From: Paramacrobiotus metropolitanus
Taxonomy: Eukaryota > Tardigrada > Eutardigrada > Parachela > Macrobiotidae
Length of the DNA stretch: 64,000 nt
Reading direction: 5' to 3'
Assembly (NCBI RefSeq): GCF_019649055.1
Contig: NW_026570305.1
Location: 310,001-374,000, forward strand
A program made the position numbers and the translations under genes. Shown here piece by piece: positions 11,961 through 24,548 of this stretch (positions are counted from its first letter, which is position 1; every line of letters starts with the position of its first letter). The notes under the pieces were generated by a model that was not told the DNA's origin, made no database searches, and saw nothing but the letters and a program-made list of their open reading frames with translations.

Positions 11961-13786
11961 CAACTCGACAATTATCCCCGTAAACGAATGTTGGAGATTT
12001 ACCACTTCCGGTGCGACTGGGATCTAACGCCGGCATATTCCTTCTTGAGCGGTATATGTAAATAGTCAAGCGCACCTTGTATGCTCAACGACGCAACTGC
12101 ATATATCTCTTCAACGTCGGCGGAGGTGCATTAATCTCACACAGGAATTGTCTCATCCTCCGAGCGTCACTTTTCTCCTTTGCAGTTTCCACATATATAC
12201 CGCGTATTGTATCGCTGTACAGCGAAGCGTGACATATGCGTACACAGGCAAAAAAGAGCCATGCAAACAGGCACGCCAACCTTAACGCGGACGCAGCATG
12301 CTAACCCAATTAACAATAAATCCAATCCCGGCTGATGCAATAATGCGGTATCATCTTCGGTTCAGCCAATGAGGATCAGCAAAAAAGCATAATTCTTCCT
12401 GTTGGAATACTCTGCACTTGGCCAACAAATTAAATAACCGTTTGCTCATACATATATCTATACACACACATCGTATATTAAGACGGCGATACCAGCATCG
12501 TACCGGCACTGATAGCGCTGCTGCAGTAATTTTATTACTTGCCCGAGTATGGTACACAGTAGCGCACTAGATCCAAATAACCATGAAGTTTGATACACAT
12601 ATGCATGAAACTGCAGATGAACTTGCGACTGCAGAACTGCATGAAACTGCAGAACGAACTTTGCCAGAAATGTTAGCGTACACGGTACAGTATAGTACGC
12701 ACTACGCGGCCAGTGAAAAAATTAATGGAAATGTTGCCGGTAAAAAAGATTACGAGTTGGATAGTTTTACGGCTTCTTTAGAGGCTAGCCAGAGACAAAT
12801 GCCGACCGGCTCAAGTATAGACGAGACTATTAAGTACTGCTAAAGTAACTGAGCTTCTGCAATTGCAACGGAAGCCATAACACAACACAATGCACTGCAC
12901 TAACTAAACAGCCTAAACGTATACATATAGATATACAGTAACTTTTGTTCATGTTTATATCGATCAAAGGCTGCTGTCTGGTGAGGTTGGGAACCGTGGA
13001 TCGGGACTCGGGAACCCTGGTGGACCCTGGCATTTTCATTGCTTTCTCGCTCATTTCATGCAACTGTTTGTGGCCATCTTCGCGAACCTCCTTGGTGGTG
13101 AATTTTCCGAACTCTGTGGACTGGCGAATGGGACGTGGAAGTTGGGAGTTGGATTTTCTGCTTGTTGCGCACGATGTGAATTCTGGGGTTATCAATTCAA
13201 CGCTTTGCGTTTCGACCGTTAACCAGTGACCTAGTTTGCGTGACATGTGGGGGCTCTGTCTTTTAGGCTTCTGCTGTTCTCGTCTGTCATGTTTTCAGGA
13301 TTGGTAGATTTGCTGTGTGCGGATTTTTGTTCGATACCTGTATTCATTGTGGTTAATAATCATTAAGAATAAAATTTACGCATGAAAAGGCTGCTGTGTA
13401 GAAGACTTAAACCGTTCACTGACCAAATAACAGCAACATTTATTTCTGCAGGACAGTACATACGTTTACGTAAGATTTACGAAGCGCCACACGATACCGA
13501 AAATTCGCAACGTAGGGCGGTCGATCGGCGACTGTATGCGTTGCGCTAGCTTCTCTGGCATTACTGAATGTGTTTGATCGAGTGGGAATAATTACATAAT
13601 GCACACCGAATTAGCTAGCAATGTTTTATTGCAACTGAATGCCAGTTGACCCAATTTTCAACAGTATTCGTAGCCATCTTCGTATGTAGTAACAAGTAAG
13701 CCCATGCAAATGCCCATGCCATTCACAACGCCTAAAGAGAGGAAACAATATTAGGAAAGAGTATTAAATATTGTATCTGTACAAGT
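11961..13786. other. Intergenic with unassigned reading frames
   Basis: No recognised gene. A plus-strand frame at 12583-12843 (86 codons) contains a short tandem motif (CATGAAACTGCAGA repeated) and no domain. A minus-strand frame at 12830-13246 (138 codons) has a polar, Ser/Arg/Pro-rich first half and a hydrophobic end; it could be a fragment of a gene or repeat, and I cannot name it. Confidence 0.3.
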
Positions 13787-15060
13787 TTAAGGAACGCTCC
13801 AGGGGCCGGGCCGCGCCCATGAGTTGTCGGACTCTTTGAGATCCCCTATAGAAGTACGGTACTGGCCGGGAACAGCGGCACTGCACCTTTCGAAAAGCCC
13901 GTACCGGCGATCACTGACAAGGAAGCTGCAGTTGCAAGCTGATCCTGGGATGATGGAATCCCACTCCGTGGACACGTATGTCTAATGCACTGGAGGCAGT
14001 TGCAGCCAAAGGTCAGCACAGCCGCCTCGCACACACCCATTAACATTCCAGTCGTCGGACTGCGACTCGCTGTACACTTTGGCCAAAAAGGCTACGGTCA
14101 GCTTGATCAGCATGGGCACGTCCACGCTGGCCACGGCGTCCAGCGTTCGGCGTCCGGCGTCCAGTCTCAGTCGCGGCTATGCGTGGTGGTCGAGCGCGGA
14201 TCGGATCCGCGGTCTGGTAGGGTAGTCCTCCAGGCCCTGATAATAATACAGGTACCATAGGAATGCACAGTTTGCCTGCACAGAACAAAGACCATGCACC
14301 CACCTGCAAAAGGATGTTGAGGCGTTGTCGGCCCTGACGGCATTCCTTTTCCATTAATTCCTGCGGGGATGGATGGGCGGCACGCCGGCAGCCATCAGGC
14401 TCGACAGGGCAGGGCCGACAAGTCCACTTCCGGTCCGACCTGCTGCTCTCGATCGCAGAGTCTGTCTACAGCGTCTGTTCCACTCTCGACGGACAGGACG
14501 TTGACCTCGTGCCCGGCCGGCCGGCCACATCGGCCCGCATGAGTATATATCCATCCTAGCTCCAGGCGGCTGGCCTTCCACAGCAGGGCCGGCCACGTCC
14601 TCCACCATGTCCACGACGTCCTGCAGATTGAGTCCTGCTTCGCTCAAGTAACACTCGTGCAATAATCAACCAGCAGGAGCAGACGGGGGCCCTGCAGTTG
14701 CTGGTCTATGGCGGCCAAAGGTCTCTCTCCTCGTGGCCGCACAACAACAGCCGGCGCGCGATGACTAGCTTAACCAGCACCTGCGTGCGGCTGCTCAGGC
14801 ACTAGAGACACGCCCTCGCCCACTCCACGCTCTCCTCGCCGAACAACCCCTGATGCCCATAATCGTCCTTGTCCGCCGACACGCGCACCTCCGACAAGTG
14901 GCTGTACGTGCTGAGCAGGTCGTTCCATAGTCCGCAGACCGGCCGACAGCGGATGCGCTCCATGTAGTCCAGCGAGCGGAACACCTCCAGCGCAGCAGCA
15001 CGACCGCCGGCAACGCTAGGCCCCCCTGCACTGCTGTCCAGGCCAGGGTCTTGCTCCACT
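13787..15060 (-). pseudogene. Decayed F-box protein gene
   Basis: On the minus strand, 15060-14795 encodes an F-box motif split over two frames: the leading LPAVVLL in one frame, and EVFRSLDYMERIRCRPVCGL then WNDLL in another. It matches the F-box pattern LPxxxLxxIFxxLxxxxxxxxxxVCxxWxxL, which binds SKP1 in SCF ubiquitin ligases. Downstream, GC-rich sequence down to about 13790 has Leu/Asp-rich coding-like fragments (LNLQDVVDMVEDVAGPAVEG) interrupted by stops in every frame. The gene is therefore dead or badly assembled. Its base composition (GC-rich) resembles that of the GPCR fragment, the five-exon gene and the SNX-like gene. Confidence 0.5.
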
Positions 15061-15589
15061 TACGGCACTGAGGCTTTTCTGCTAATGGCCATCGCAGGCT
15101 CTTGTGCCGCTGCAGCTATGCATACGTATACGGCCTTACCACTGCATTCCGCTCTCGCCACATTGCATAATTATGCTTTCCTGTAAATTATACATGTCGG
15201 TGAATTGTAATCAAATCTTTCTGTGAATTATATATATGTCATTTATGTGAATATTATATATCCGTGTGTTTCATAAGTTTTATAATACGAGCAGCGTACA
15301 GGTCATATCCTCCTGGAGGTGCAGTTTTGGTTGCAGAGTACGTGGAGGTGTGTTATACATAGGGGAGTGCCCAGCAGCGGCCCCTCAAGATACAAAAATG
15401 GATACTGCTGAAAAAATCGTTAAACAAGCGTCAGAAGAATCGAAACATTTTATTGATTGTACTGTGAAGAAATACAAGAAAATGGTAATAAACTATATGT
15501 GAATGTGAAGCAGATGGTGGGGAAGGTGGCCCGGATGCGGTGCCGGGTGCTGTACTTGGACGCGGTGCTTCCAGGCGTCGTCGGGAGGA
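15061..15589. other. Spacer with one possible small exon
   Basis: AT-rich sequence. A possible exon at about 15399-15481 encodes MDTAEKIVKQASEESKHF and ends ATG|GTAATA, a plausible donor. No domain or partner exon was found, so it is not called as a gene. Confidence 0.25.
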
Positions 15590-17186
15590 TGAGATGCGGT
15601 GCACTCCTTCCAGGTCCGCGACGGCGTCGAGATTATGCGGCAGACGCGCAACCGCGGCGACCGTTAATTCAGCGCCGACGGTGCCTTATTAAGGGTATAT
15701 ATCCAGGTATTTAATGGAACGAAGCTGCAAATATCTGCCAGTTGCCTTAATTATGTTCTGTCCAAGGATTAATATCGCCGGTTAACTGGTATACAAGTTG
15801 CGCGTTAATTTTACTCGTAATATTATTGTAGTTCCAGTGGCTTCCGTTTTCGCTGTGAATGGTGACTCATTCCCTACATGCTACACTGGATGCAAAAGGC
15901 GAACAGAATACTTTAATAATGTTAATTATGGTATTTGTATAATATCTGCAGTATTAGTGCTTTACATTGACAATGCTGATTTCTAATTAAGAGTTACATA
16001 CCGAACATACGCAGCAGGAGACCGACAGTACGAGTACAGTATGTATCTAACATGGTCATTTATTTTATCCATACGAGTAAAACTGTAGAAATATCAATCT
16101 GGATGCCCTGAACCTTTAGCCCTCACCACTGACAAATTCACAATTAATTATTGTATTTGTATAGTAATATTTGCAGTATTAGTGCTTCACATTTACAATG
16201 CTGATTTCTACTCTAATTTAAAGTTACATACAGTACACACGCAGCAGGAGACCGATAGTACGAGTACAGTATGTATAGACTATAGACTAACATGGTCATT
16301 TAATTTATCCATACGACGATACGAGTATCAATTTCGATGCTCAGAACTTTAAGCCGTCACCACTGACAAATTCACAATCAGTCATTCCATTATTACATGC
16401 GGCAAACACTGCTTCCTTGCACAAAAATATGCAGGGAATATGAACACGCCGAAGAAAAAAAGCCTGCAAAATACTAGAAAATATCACAAACTATTGGCAA
16501 AAAAGGAAAGAGATTAGTGTACAGACAAGTCAACGTCACTGACGGCTGCCCGCCTCCTCGATGGCCTCCGCCAGCTGCCCAACTCGTCCAGCCAAAGATT
16601 CAAGCTCCACGCGCACTGCCCGGGCCTCCGCGGCCAGTGCAGCAAAGTCGGCGGGCGGCGCTCCCGCTCCCGTTCCAGCTGCCGGTCGGCCATGGCCCTG
16701 GTCCTCGGTGGTCTGCCCCGCGTCCGACAGTCGGCGCTGACCGTCTCCTTCGCCCACTGGCAAACTGGCGGTGGAATCGGCGCTGCCGAGATCGGGATGG
16801 ACGGGACGGCCGGCGTCCTTCTTGGCGTCGCCGTCGCTGCGCTGCTCCCCTTCCGGGCCGGCTGCCTGGCCCTGCTGGACGCCGCCGCCGGCTTCCTTCG
16901 CCTTGGCGGCCTTCATCGGCGCGTCCTTGTCCTGCGACGGCTGCTCCGCCACTCCCGCCTCCTGACCGGCCTCGCCTGCGCACACGAAGAAACACCATAC
17001 AATTGCAAACAGTCACGCCCAAATCGTACTGCGATATTGCTGTTATTATGCAATTAATTGACCAGCGCAAGCGGCGGGATCGCTCGCTTGGTATCGTTAG
17101 CAACTCGGCATGAATTTTTAAAAAGAAATTCTGCAAAATATTGTGGATATAACAAGACAACTGCTAGCTACTGCCTGTTCCGGGTT
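15590..17186 (-). repeat. Inverted duplication, copy A (terminal exon plus downstream flank)
   Basis: Read on the minus strand from 17186 to 15590, this block matches plus-strand sequence beginning at 24131. The match covers the end of an intron, the whole last exon of the five-exon gene, its 3' flank, a ~240-bp unit present twice in tandem (about 15915-16150 and 16151-16400), and an AT-rich end with a small frame (CVNFTRNI-like). In the partner copy B this same order is broken into three pieces by two large insertions. Divergence is modest, with single-base and small indel differences. Confidence 0.85.
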
Positions 17187-18670
17187 ACGACAGCCAAAAC
17201 GAGACTCTGGGAAAATTAAAAAATAAATTTTCTCACCGCCAGCAGCCGACAGCTCCTTCACGGCTTCGGTATGGCTGACGTCTGCGGCCGGATGCGTCTT
17301 GTCGAGGGCGGCCTGGCGGGTGTCCACGCTCGCCTTCTCCGCGGCATTCGTGGTCCCTTTCTGTTTTACGATTGCAATAATTATGAATTTTTCACTTTGC
17401 ACTAATTTCACATGCCACATTCGCATTACGTACCGGAGGATGAATCACAGATACTCGATCAGCCTTGACAGCGTCGGGAGCCTGCAGTTACAAGGGTTTT
17501 TAGTACGTAAGATAGCAACTGCCTTACACTGCCACACTGGATGGTTGTAATTGCGTCACGCAGCCGAAGCGTCTAAATAATTTTTTTATTTTAACATAAT
17601 ATCACCTTGAAAACCGTCGTCCAATATGAATAAAATTAAATCAGAAAATGATTTATACACAAAAAATTTGGCTTATTTCCGATTTTATTTCCGAGATCGC
17701 TCAGCCACGTCCGTCAGTCCTGTGCCTTTGCGCGAGTAAAATCGGTGCAAAATTCTTACCTCACTTCCCACAATGTGCAGGCCCAGTACAATGCCCGTTG
17801 CGCCGGCCGCACTGCTCGCGATCAGGCTGGAACCGCCCGCCTTCGTGCGCTCACGAACAACTCCTCCACCAGCGCCCGAGGTCGATCCGCTCGCCCCGCT
17901 GCCATCCTTGCCATCGTCGACGACGCGATCGAAAATGTCCGAGTCAAAAATCTCAAGTCCATCAGCACGGAGACGCTCATTCAGCTCACTAAATTCAAAT
18001 TTGGCAAAAAATGAAGCAACGAAACAGTTCTGCAGGCAATCTACATTTCTGGCTAAAAACGAAAATTCGCCTACACAATAGCGTCTGCGGCGCGGTGTGA
18101 CGGTGTCTACTATTTCGCCATACACAGGCCAGTACGAGTATCACAGGCATGACAAGCCATTACTGCACTACATTCATTCACATTTCACAGTGTCAAGTTT
18201 GAAAGACACGCCCGAAAATATCGCTCTGAAAAATTTTAATTTTTTCGAATTTTCTCTGACAAAAGTTGCTAAAACACCTTCAGCATCTAAGTTCCATTTT
18301 ATAACAGCTATTTTAAATCAAATATAATTGAAAAATTATATTTAAAGGAAAACTGCAACAGCATGCGCGCCTGCTCTTACCTATACGTCTGCATGTCCAG
18401 CTGGTCACGGATCCCTGCCAGCGAAACTACGTGATGAGATTTTTCGGACGGTACTGCTCCGCGGACTGGCATATTTTCGAGGAAGACGCCCAACGAGCTG
18501 GAGTGGGGTCGGCCACTGGCAGCAATGTTTTTCAGGCTATTGTCGTAGTTGCGCAACATATTGATAAGGAGAGGGTACTTGACCGTGGAAGAGATAGGCT
18601 GGCCTGGCACCACGGCAGCAGTCAACTCGGCGGCCAGATTCATTTTATCCAAAACAATTCCACATGGCAC
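16536..18670 (-). CDS. Unrecognised five-exon gene with one membrane segment
   Basis: Minus-strand exons join in phase with standard splice sites: up to 18670-18381, 17988-17760, 17481-17434, 17360-17237, and 16975-16536 (stop). The first exon is incomplete or starts at the internal ATG (MNLAAELTAAVVPGQPIS); upstream coding sequence is possible. Exon 2 encodes an acidic stretch (GLEIFDSDIFDRVVDDG), a Gly/Ser linker and one small-residue-rich hydrophobic segment (SSLIASSAAGATGIVLGLHI), probably a single membrane span. Exons 3-5 are polar, Ala/Glu/Lys/Gln-rich and end in a short coiled coil (LAAEARAVRVELESLAGRV). I do not recognise the family. All joins are in frame and there are no stops, so it looks functional. 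The last exon exists again, still open, at 24549-24985. Confidence 0.55.
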
Positions 18671-18823
18671 CCGCCACCCTTCATTAGCTCACTAAACTTC
18701 TTCCCAGAATCTTTGTCTTTCTCTAAATAAGTTACAGTACATTGAACAGGTATTAACCATATTACGACTTTTAAAATTTATCTGCTGTATTTTATTTATT
18801 GGCGTAAACAACTCCAGGATAAC

Positions 18824-20925
18824 TGACAGCGGGCAATACCGCAAGATAGGGATATGGCCAAAAAAGGTTCAAATGGCAAGATTGATAATGCTCCTTACTC
18901 AGAATTTTTTTCTGAATCGAATGTGCCGGGACAGGAGCAGATCCGAAGTCACGTGACTGAGCTATGGGTCAATTTGCATATTAGGTGCTTCGTCATAGTT
19001 TTTTTATGTAATACCTGTGATAAACACACGTTTTATAGCTAGTTTTGTTCAGAAAAAAATTCTGAGTCGAACGATATGTGAATCACGTTGATCAGAGATC
19101 GCATGACCAAGTTATGAATTTATCCAATCATTTCTGGATTTAAAGGAGTTTAATACTCCTTCTTACTGATGACGCCATATATACGTCATGAATGACACGT
19201 TCGACTCACATTTTTTCCACTCGTAAAGGTCAAACTAGGTCACAAAGGTCACTTGACTGAAATACTGAAAACAGTAAAATTAAATAATAGTTGCTTAGCG
19301 GTAACGCTATTATTTAGCCAACTTATTTCCGCGTAATTTCTCAGACAATTTGTGTTTTCACAGCTAGAATGACTCGTTTCTTTAAAGAGACATATGGGCT
19401 GGTTACAGCTACCAGCAGCGTTACTCCTTTCTTTAAACGAGACAGAGGAAGTAGAACTTCAAACTAATGTTACTCCTTTCTTCAAGCAAATCAGAAGAAG
19501 TAGCACCTCACAGCAGTATTACTCCTTTCTTTAAACGAGACAGAACTAATAACACCCATTAGAATGTTATTCCTTTCTTTAAACGAGAAAGAACTGGTGA
19601 CACCCCAAAGCGGTGTAACTTCTTTCTTTTAAAGAGATAGAAGTGGTAACACCCCTCAGCAATGCTACTCCTTTCTTTAAACGAGACATGAAAAGTAACA
19701 ACTCACAGCAATGCTATACCTTCCTTTAAGCCAAACAGAAGAAGTAGCACCTCACAGCAGTATTACTCCTTTCTTTAAACGAGACAGAAGTGGTAACACC
19801 CCACAGCAGTGTTACTCCTTTCTTTAAACGAAACAGAGGAAGTAGAACCTCAAACTAACGGTACTCCTTTCTTTAAGCAAAACAGAAGAAGTAGCACCTC
19901 ACAGCAGTATTACTCCTTTCTTTAAACGAGACAGAAGTGGTAACACCCCACAGCAATGTTACTCCTTTCTTTAAACGAGACAGAACTAATAACACCATTA
20001 GCAAACACCGCACAGCAATGTTACTACTTTCTTTAAACGAGACAGAGCTAGTGACACCCTACGCAGTGTTGCTCTTTTCTTTAAACGAGGCAGAGCTAGT
20101 GACACCCCACGCAGTGTTACTCCTTTCTTTAAACGAGACAGGAAAAGTAACAACTCACAGCAATATTATACGCAAAAGAAGGCAGAAGAAGGAACAACTA
20201 AACGCAACGCTACTCCTTTCTCTAAACGATACATGAATAGCTGACACCCCAGATTTGGTTTAGTTTCGTTAACTGTTTCGCAGTTTAGGTTACCTCTTTC
20301 TTAGGTTTCCTCGTTATATTTCTTATGATTTCTTATAATTTTTGTGTTGTCTTATGCTTCTTGTAATTCTTATAATTCGTTGTTTTTTACGGTTTCCTAT
20401 ACTTCTTAGGTTTTATTTTTACTGTGATTCGCCAAAATAGATGTTTGCTTGTGACCTTCAGATGACCTTTACTCCAAAGGTCATGACGATTCATTTCAGA
20501 GAAACGGGGTCGATGACGTCATCAGCGTGTCCTGCTTTCGTGGGTCATTTTACCATTTTGTACGTCACCGTGATTAAATAGCACGAGAATGACTAGTTTA
20601 AAAAAGGCCCGAAAATTGACGAAATTTAAAAAAATTTAGAATTTGGTCACGTGATTTATTACTCACCTGAGATGGGTACTGTTCGACTCAGAATTTTTTC
20701 TGAACAAAACAAGTAATGCACCGTCTTTTTGTATGGTATTTGCTTACTTTACTATGGTAAGGCGCCCATATGCAAATTAGCCCATAGCTCGGTCACGTGA
20801 CTTCAGAACCATCGTTGTCCCGGTCCATTCGACTCAGAAAAAAATTCTGAGTAGGATACGTCGATAATCAGCCCATTTTTTGCAAAACTGGCCATATCCC
20901 TATATTGCGGTTTTACCTGACAGCG
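18824..20925. mobile_element. Non-autonomous TIR DNA transposon with internal minisatellite, flanked by 8-bp TSD
   Basis: The element spans 18832-20917 between direct copies of TGACAGCG (18824-18831 and 20918-20925). Its ends are inverted: GGCAATACCGCAAGATAGGG on the left and, read inward from the right, GGTAAAACCGCAATATAGGG. The similarity continues for about 270 bp (to ~19100, and from ~20640) and includes CTCAGAATTTTTTTCTGA and CACGTGAC motifs in both arms. There is no transposase. An 8-bp duplication fits hAT, P or related superfamilies, but the termini do not let me choose. The interior is mostly a tandem repeat array. Confidence 0.8.
19400..20250. repeat. ~49-bp minisatellite inside the TIR element
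   Basis: About 17 imperfect units built around ACTCCTTTCTTTAAACGAGA followed by CAGAAxxxGTAACACCCCACAGCAxTGTT. Spacing between neighbouring units is about 39-50 bp (mostly 48-49). Units vary by substitutions and by small changes, and higher-order groups of two to three units recur. Confidence 0.85.
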
Positions 20926-21729
20926 TCACTAAGTATGGCTAGAGTCAAATGAAAAATCAATGCTGTTAACAGAAAATGCCATCTGAATAACCAAAATTTA
21001 ATATTTTAATATTGTAATTAAAATTTTCCACAGACTGACAGATTCTTCCGCGTGTTGCGGGAATAAGCTTTAAGAGCAACAAAGTTTCCAATTACAACTG
21101 GCTTCTGGCAGCCCTTATTGATAATTTCTCCTACCAATTCCCATGAGAATGCGGAACCCATCCGAACGCTCTCCAGCATCTGGGAAATCCATCCGGGGTT
21201 TTTTGGCAGACGTAGGCTTGCTCGGTGGAGAGCGCTTCGACATGGTCCGGCAGACTGGCAGTAAACAGGCAGCAAAATACGAATTCAACGCTATTAAACT
21301 CTGACTGGCTGATACGTACAAAATGCAGAAAGGAGACAGTTAACCACTGACAAATGAGCGACCTTTGAAAGAGAAAATTAAAGTGAAAAAAATGCGGATT
21401 CTTCTCCAGCGAGCGGGACGAGTGCAGCTGTTCGCAATCAGCTGGCGATCTAGTATTTACCATCAGCAAGGAAAGTGGCGGCATCGGCGTAAAACACGTG
21501 TGAACGCGCTGACTCATACTGCTGCGCACGCAGTCGAGACTAGAGGGCAATGGACGGACGCTGCGATTGGTTGCAGCAACGTACTTGTGCGCTCAACGTA
21601 CGACGGAAGTGCACGCTACATTTTGATTTATACCAGGGTAGCTGCGCCGCCTGCACGGTAAGCGGGGAGTAGCGGAATCTCGGTCAGTAGAAATCATTGG
21701 CAAATTAAAGATGTACCGGCCAATGGCTG
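20926..21729. other. Spacer with possible first exon on the minus strand
   Basis: The minus strand around 21245-21115 could encode MSKRSPPSKPTSAKKPRMDF and following residues, a basic N-terminus, and an overlapping frame runs to 21018 (ELVGEIINKGCQKPVVIGNF). One of these might be an upstream exon of the five-exon gene. No domain is recognised and no splice chain could be closed. Confidence 0.3.
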
Positions 21730-23945
21730 CCGCTGGGCAACTACGTCTCCGACTCCAATTCTTCCACCGAGCGCGACCGCGACGAGCCCTTCGCAGCGCC
21801 CAAACGCGCCGTAAGTTGTACAATGTAAATTTCATATTTTATTCGTCTGCATAATATCGCTTGATTTGTTTGCAAGAATTAGGCAGTGCGTGCTGCACTG
21901 CTGCATGAAATGATTCATGCTTGCAGTTGCTCAGTTGCAGCTTATTTTATTTGTACGACTAGTTATTTACGACAGAAATGATTTTTGGTTGGATTAGTTA
22001 TCCTGGCGAAATGTTATGAGAAATCATGTTTAAAATAATTATTTAATATTTAAGTAAAATACTAAACGAGACGAGTGGCTCCAACGATTTTTGATGCTTT
22101 TTAATGTTAAAATTCGATCATTTTTATTAGTGTAAATCAGCGCAGGCATATTGTAAACTGGCTGTTGTCGATTATTTGATATTTTCTTTCGTTACGTAAA
22201 CAGCAAAGCGTATGAATAATTGTGACTTTTCCTATTTTTCTCTCGTTTTCATGGGGAATTTCCTAAGAAATCAGAAACAAATAAAAAACACAAATAAATA
22301 ATATTTGGGCAGATTACGGATGAGGAAGCGAAGGAGGAGGATGACCAGTTCGTGGCGGTGACGGTGAGCGAGCCGCAGAAGGTGAACGAGGGTTGAACGC
22401 GTACGTGCAGTACAAAGTCAGCACCGAGATCAACCTGGCCGTTTTCCGGCGCCGCAAGTTCTCCGTGCTGCGCCGCTTCAGCGACTTCCTGGGCCTGCAC
22501 GAGAAGCTGCAGGAGAAGCACGTGCACGTCGGCCGCTTCGTGCCGCCGGCGCCCGAGAAGAGCGTGGCCGGGATGGCCAAGGTCAAGATGTCCAAGGGCG
22601 ACACCACCGCGCACGACGGCGCTTCCGGTATGCAGATTTTTATTGATTTTTTATTTAATACAATTAAATTCTATTAAATTTGCCCGATTTACTTATTAGT
22701 CTTTGGATCAAAAAATAATCGTATGGAATTTATTTGATTTAATAATTTGGTGTTCCTAATGAGAATTATTTTTAAAATTAATTTGATGATTTGTTCTATA
22801 GGGGAATTCGTGGAGCGGCGTCGCGCGGCGCTGGAGCGCTTCCTGGCGCGCACGGCGCAGCATCCGGTGCTGCGCATGGACCCCGACTTCCGGGAGTTCC
22901 TGGAGACGAGACGCTGCCGAAAGCGAGCAACACCAGCGCCTTCAGCTGGGCCCGCGTGATGCGGTAGTTCGGGAAGGTGGGCGAGCAGGTGACGCGCATC
23001 ACCAACAACATGGAGGATAAGGACGAAGTACGCTGTTTGTACCTGTTAGCAGCGATGTTGGTCGGTTAATTATCATTTTGGTTCTGCAGTGGTTCGAAGA
23101 AAAGACAACATCGCAGATTGACAACATGGAGAAGCATCTGAAGAAGTTGCACGCCAGCTTCGAATCGCTCTACCACCACCGTCGAGGTCAGCGAGACTGG
23201 CATTTAATTTGTCGGATAATAAATTTGAATTAATGCGTTTAATGATATATTTTTTAATCTGTTTAATTCTATTTATTTTCAGTTTAATTCAGCTTTTTAA
23301 AAATGATTAATCTGTGTTGTAATTTTTTTCGGTAATTTTAACTGAGTTTTTACGGATTAATTCTGGAATAAATTTGTTCGTTTTATGGAGGTATTTTTAA
23401 AGTATTTAATTCATTTTGCTTTAATTGAATGTTGATTTGAGTATTTAATTAGTTTATGTTCTGGATTATTTCTAGTAATTTTGATTTAATTAATCCGGAT
23501 TGATTTGTGAATTTATTGCCGCAGATTTGGCTGGCGCAACGGGGATGTTCGCGAAGAGCGCGGCGATGCTGGCCAACTGCGAGGAGACGGAGGAGAAGAT
23601 CGACTTGCTGTACCACGAGCAGGGCACCACCGACTACTACTACGTCCTGGCCGAGATGTTGCGCGACTACATCGGCCTCCTCACCACCGTCAAGGCAAGC
23701 CAGCCACGCGCCTTTTAATGGATTTATTACTCTGTTATTTATTGATGCAATTATTCTTGGCAACACAGCGGACGCTGTATTAACTGCTGATTATTCCACA
23801 GGAAGTGCTGCACCAGCGCACCAAGATCTACGCCAACTGGACGAGCGCGCAGAGCACGCTGGCCAAGAAGCGCGAGGCCAAGATCAAGCTGGAGCTGGCC
23901 GGCAAGCACGACAAGATCCAGGCCCCCTCTGACGAAGACCGCGAG
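21730..23945 (+). pseudogene. SNX1/SNX2-like sorting nexin, intron-containing pseudogene, truncated
   Basis: Exons follow the sorting nexin order: an acidic N-terminal exon ending at 21810 (SNSSTERDRDEPFAAPKRA); the PX domain in 22314-22627 (RRKFSVLRRFSDFLGLHEKL, then VPPAPEKS) and 22802-23027 (ERRRAALERFLARTAQHPVL); then BAR-domain helices in 23090-23186, 23525-23694 (MFAKSAAMLANCEETEEKI) and 23802-23945 (IYANWTSAQSTLAKKREAKI). The PX domain would bind PI3P and the BAR dimer would coat retromer tubules. Within the PX part there is a frame change with stop after KVNEG, another frame change after FLET, and an in-frame TAG after ARVMR; the C-terminal BAR helix is missing. It is therefore a dead copy made at DNA level, since introns are kept. 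Confidence 0.8.
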
Positions 23946-24217
23946 GTCGGTGTGGATATTTGTATTTTTTATTGATTAACTAGGAAAGAAAATTTATTTA
24001 AAAAATTACTGAATTATTGTTTGCTGACGTCGTGCTCGTGCTAACATCCTCAATAAATATTTGATGTGTCGTTCAGCAAATTCGTGAAATAAATTTTCTG
24101 TTTGGGGGAAGTTGTAAACACTTTTTGGAAATAACCCGGAACAGGCAGTAGCTAGCGGTTGTCTTGTTATATCCATAATATTTTGCTGTATTTCTTTTTG
24201 AAAATTCATATTTATTC

Positions 24218-24487
24218 CCGAGTTGCTAACGATACCAAGCGAGCGATTCCCGCCGCTTGAGCTGGTCAGTTAATTGCATAGTTACAGCAATAGCGCAGTA
24301 CGATGTACGATTTGGGCGTGACTGTACGATGTAGTACGATGTACGATTTGGGCGTGATTTCTTCGTGTGAGCAGGCGAGGGAGGTCAGGAGGCGGGAGTG
24401 GCGGAGCAGCCGCCGCCGAGTTGCTAACGATACCAAGCGAGCGATTCCCGCCGCTTGAGCTGGTCAGTTAATTGCATAGTTACAGCA
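24218..24487 (+). repeat. Local tandem duplication inside copy B
   Basis: The segment GAGTTGCTAACGATACCAAG onward occurs at 24218 and again at 24418. CGATGTACGATTTGGGCGTG occurs several times between them, together with a partial copy of the start of the downstream exon (24374-24416). Copy A has only one version. Confidence 0.7.
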
Positions 24488-24548
24488 AGACGATGTACGA
24501 TTTGGGCGTGACTGTTTGCAATTGTATGGTGTTTCTTCGTGTGCGCAG

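Noticed and set aside
12830-13246. Retroelement fragment on the minus strand
   Set aside because: The polar N-terminal part looked vaguely gag-like, but no motif supports it, so it is left unassigned.
16517-17113. Plus-strand 198-codon frame opposite the last exon of the five-exon gene
   Set aside because: It is Pro/Arg-rich antisense of a GC-rich exon with verified splice acceptor and stop on the minus strand.
19937-20236. 99-codon frame in the minisatellite
   Set aside because: It is created by the repeat unit; codons repeat with the array and there is no independent support.
21018-21275. Pore-forming-protein-like resemblance
   Set aside because: A short stretch with Gly/Val/Asn spacing suggested it, but there is no conserved motif or length match.
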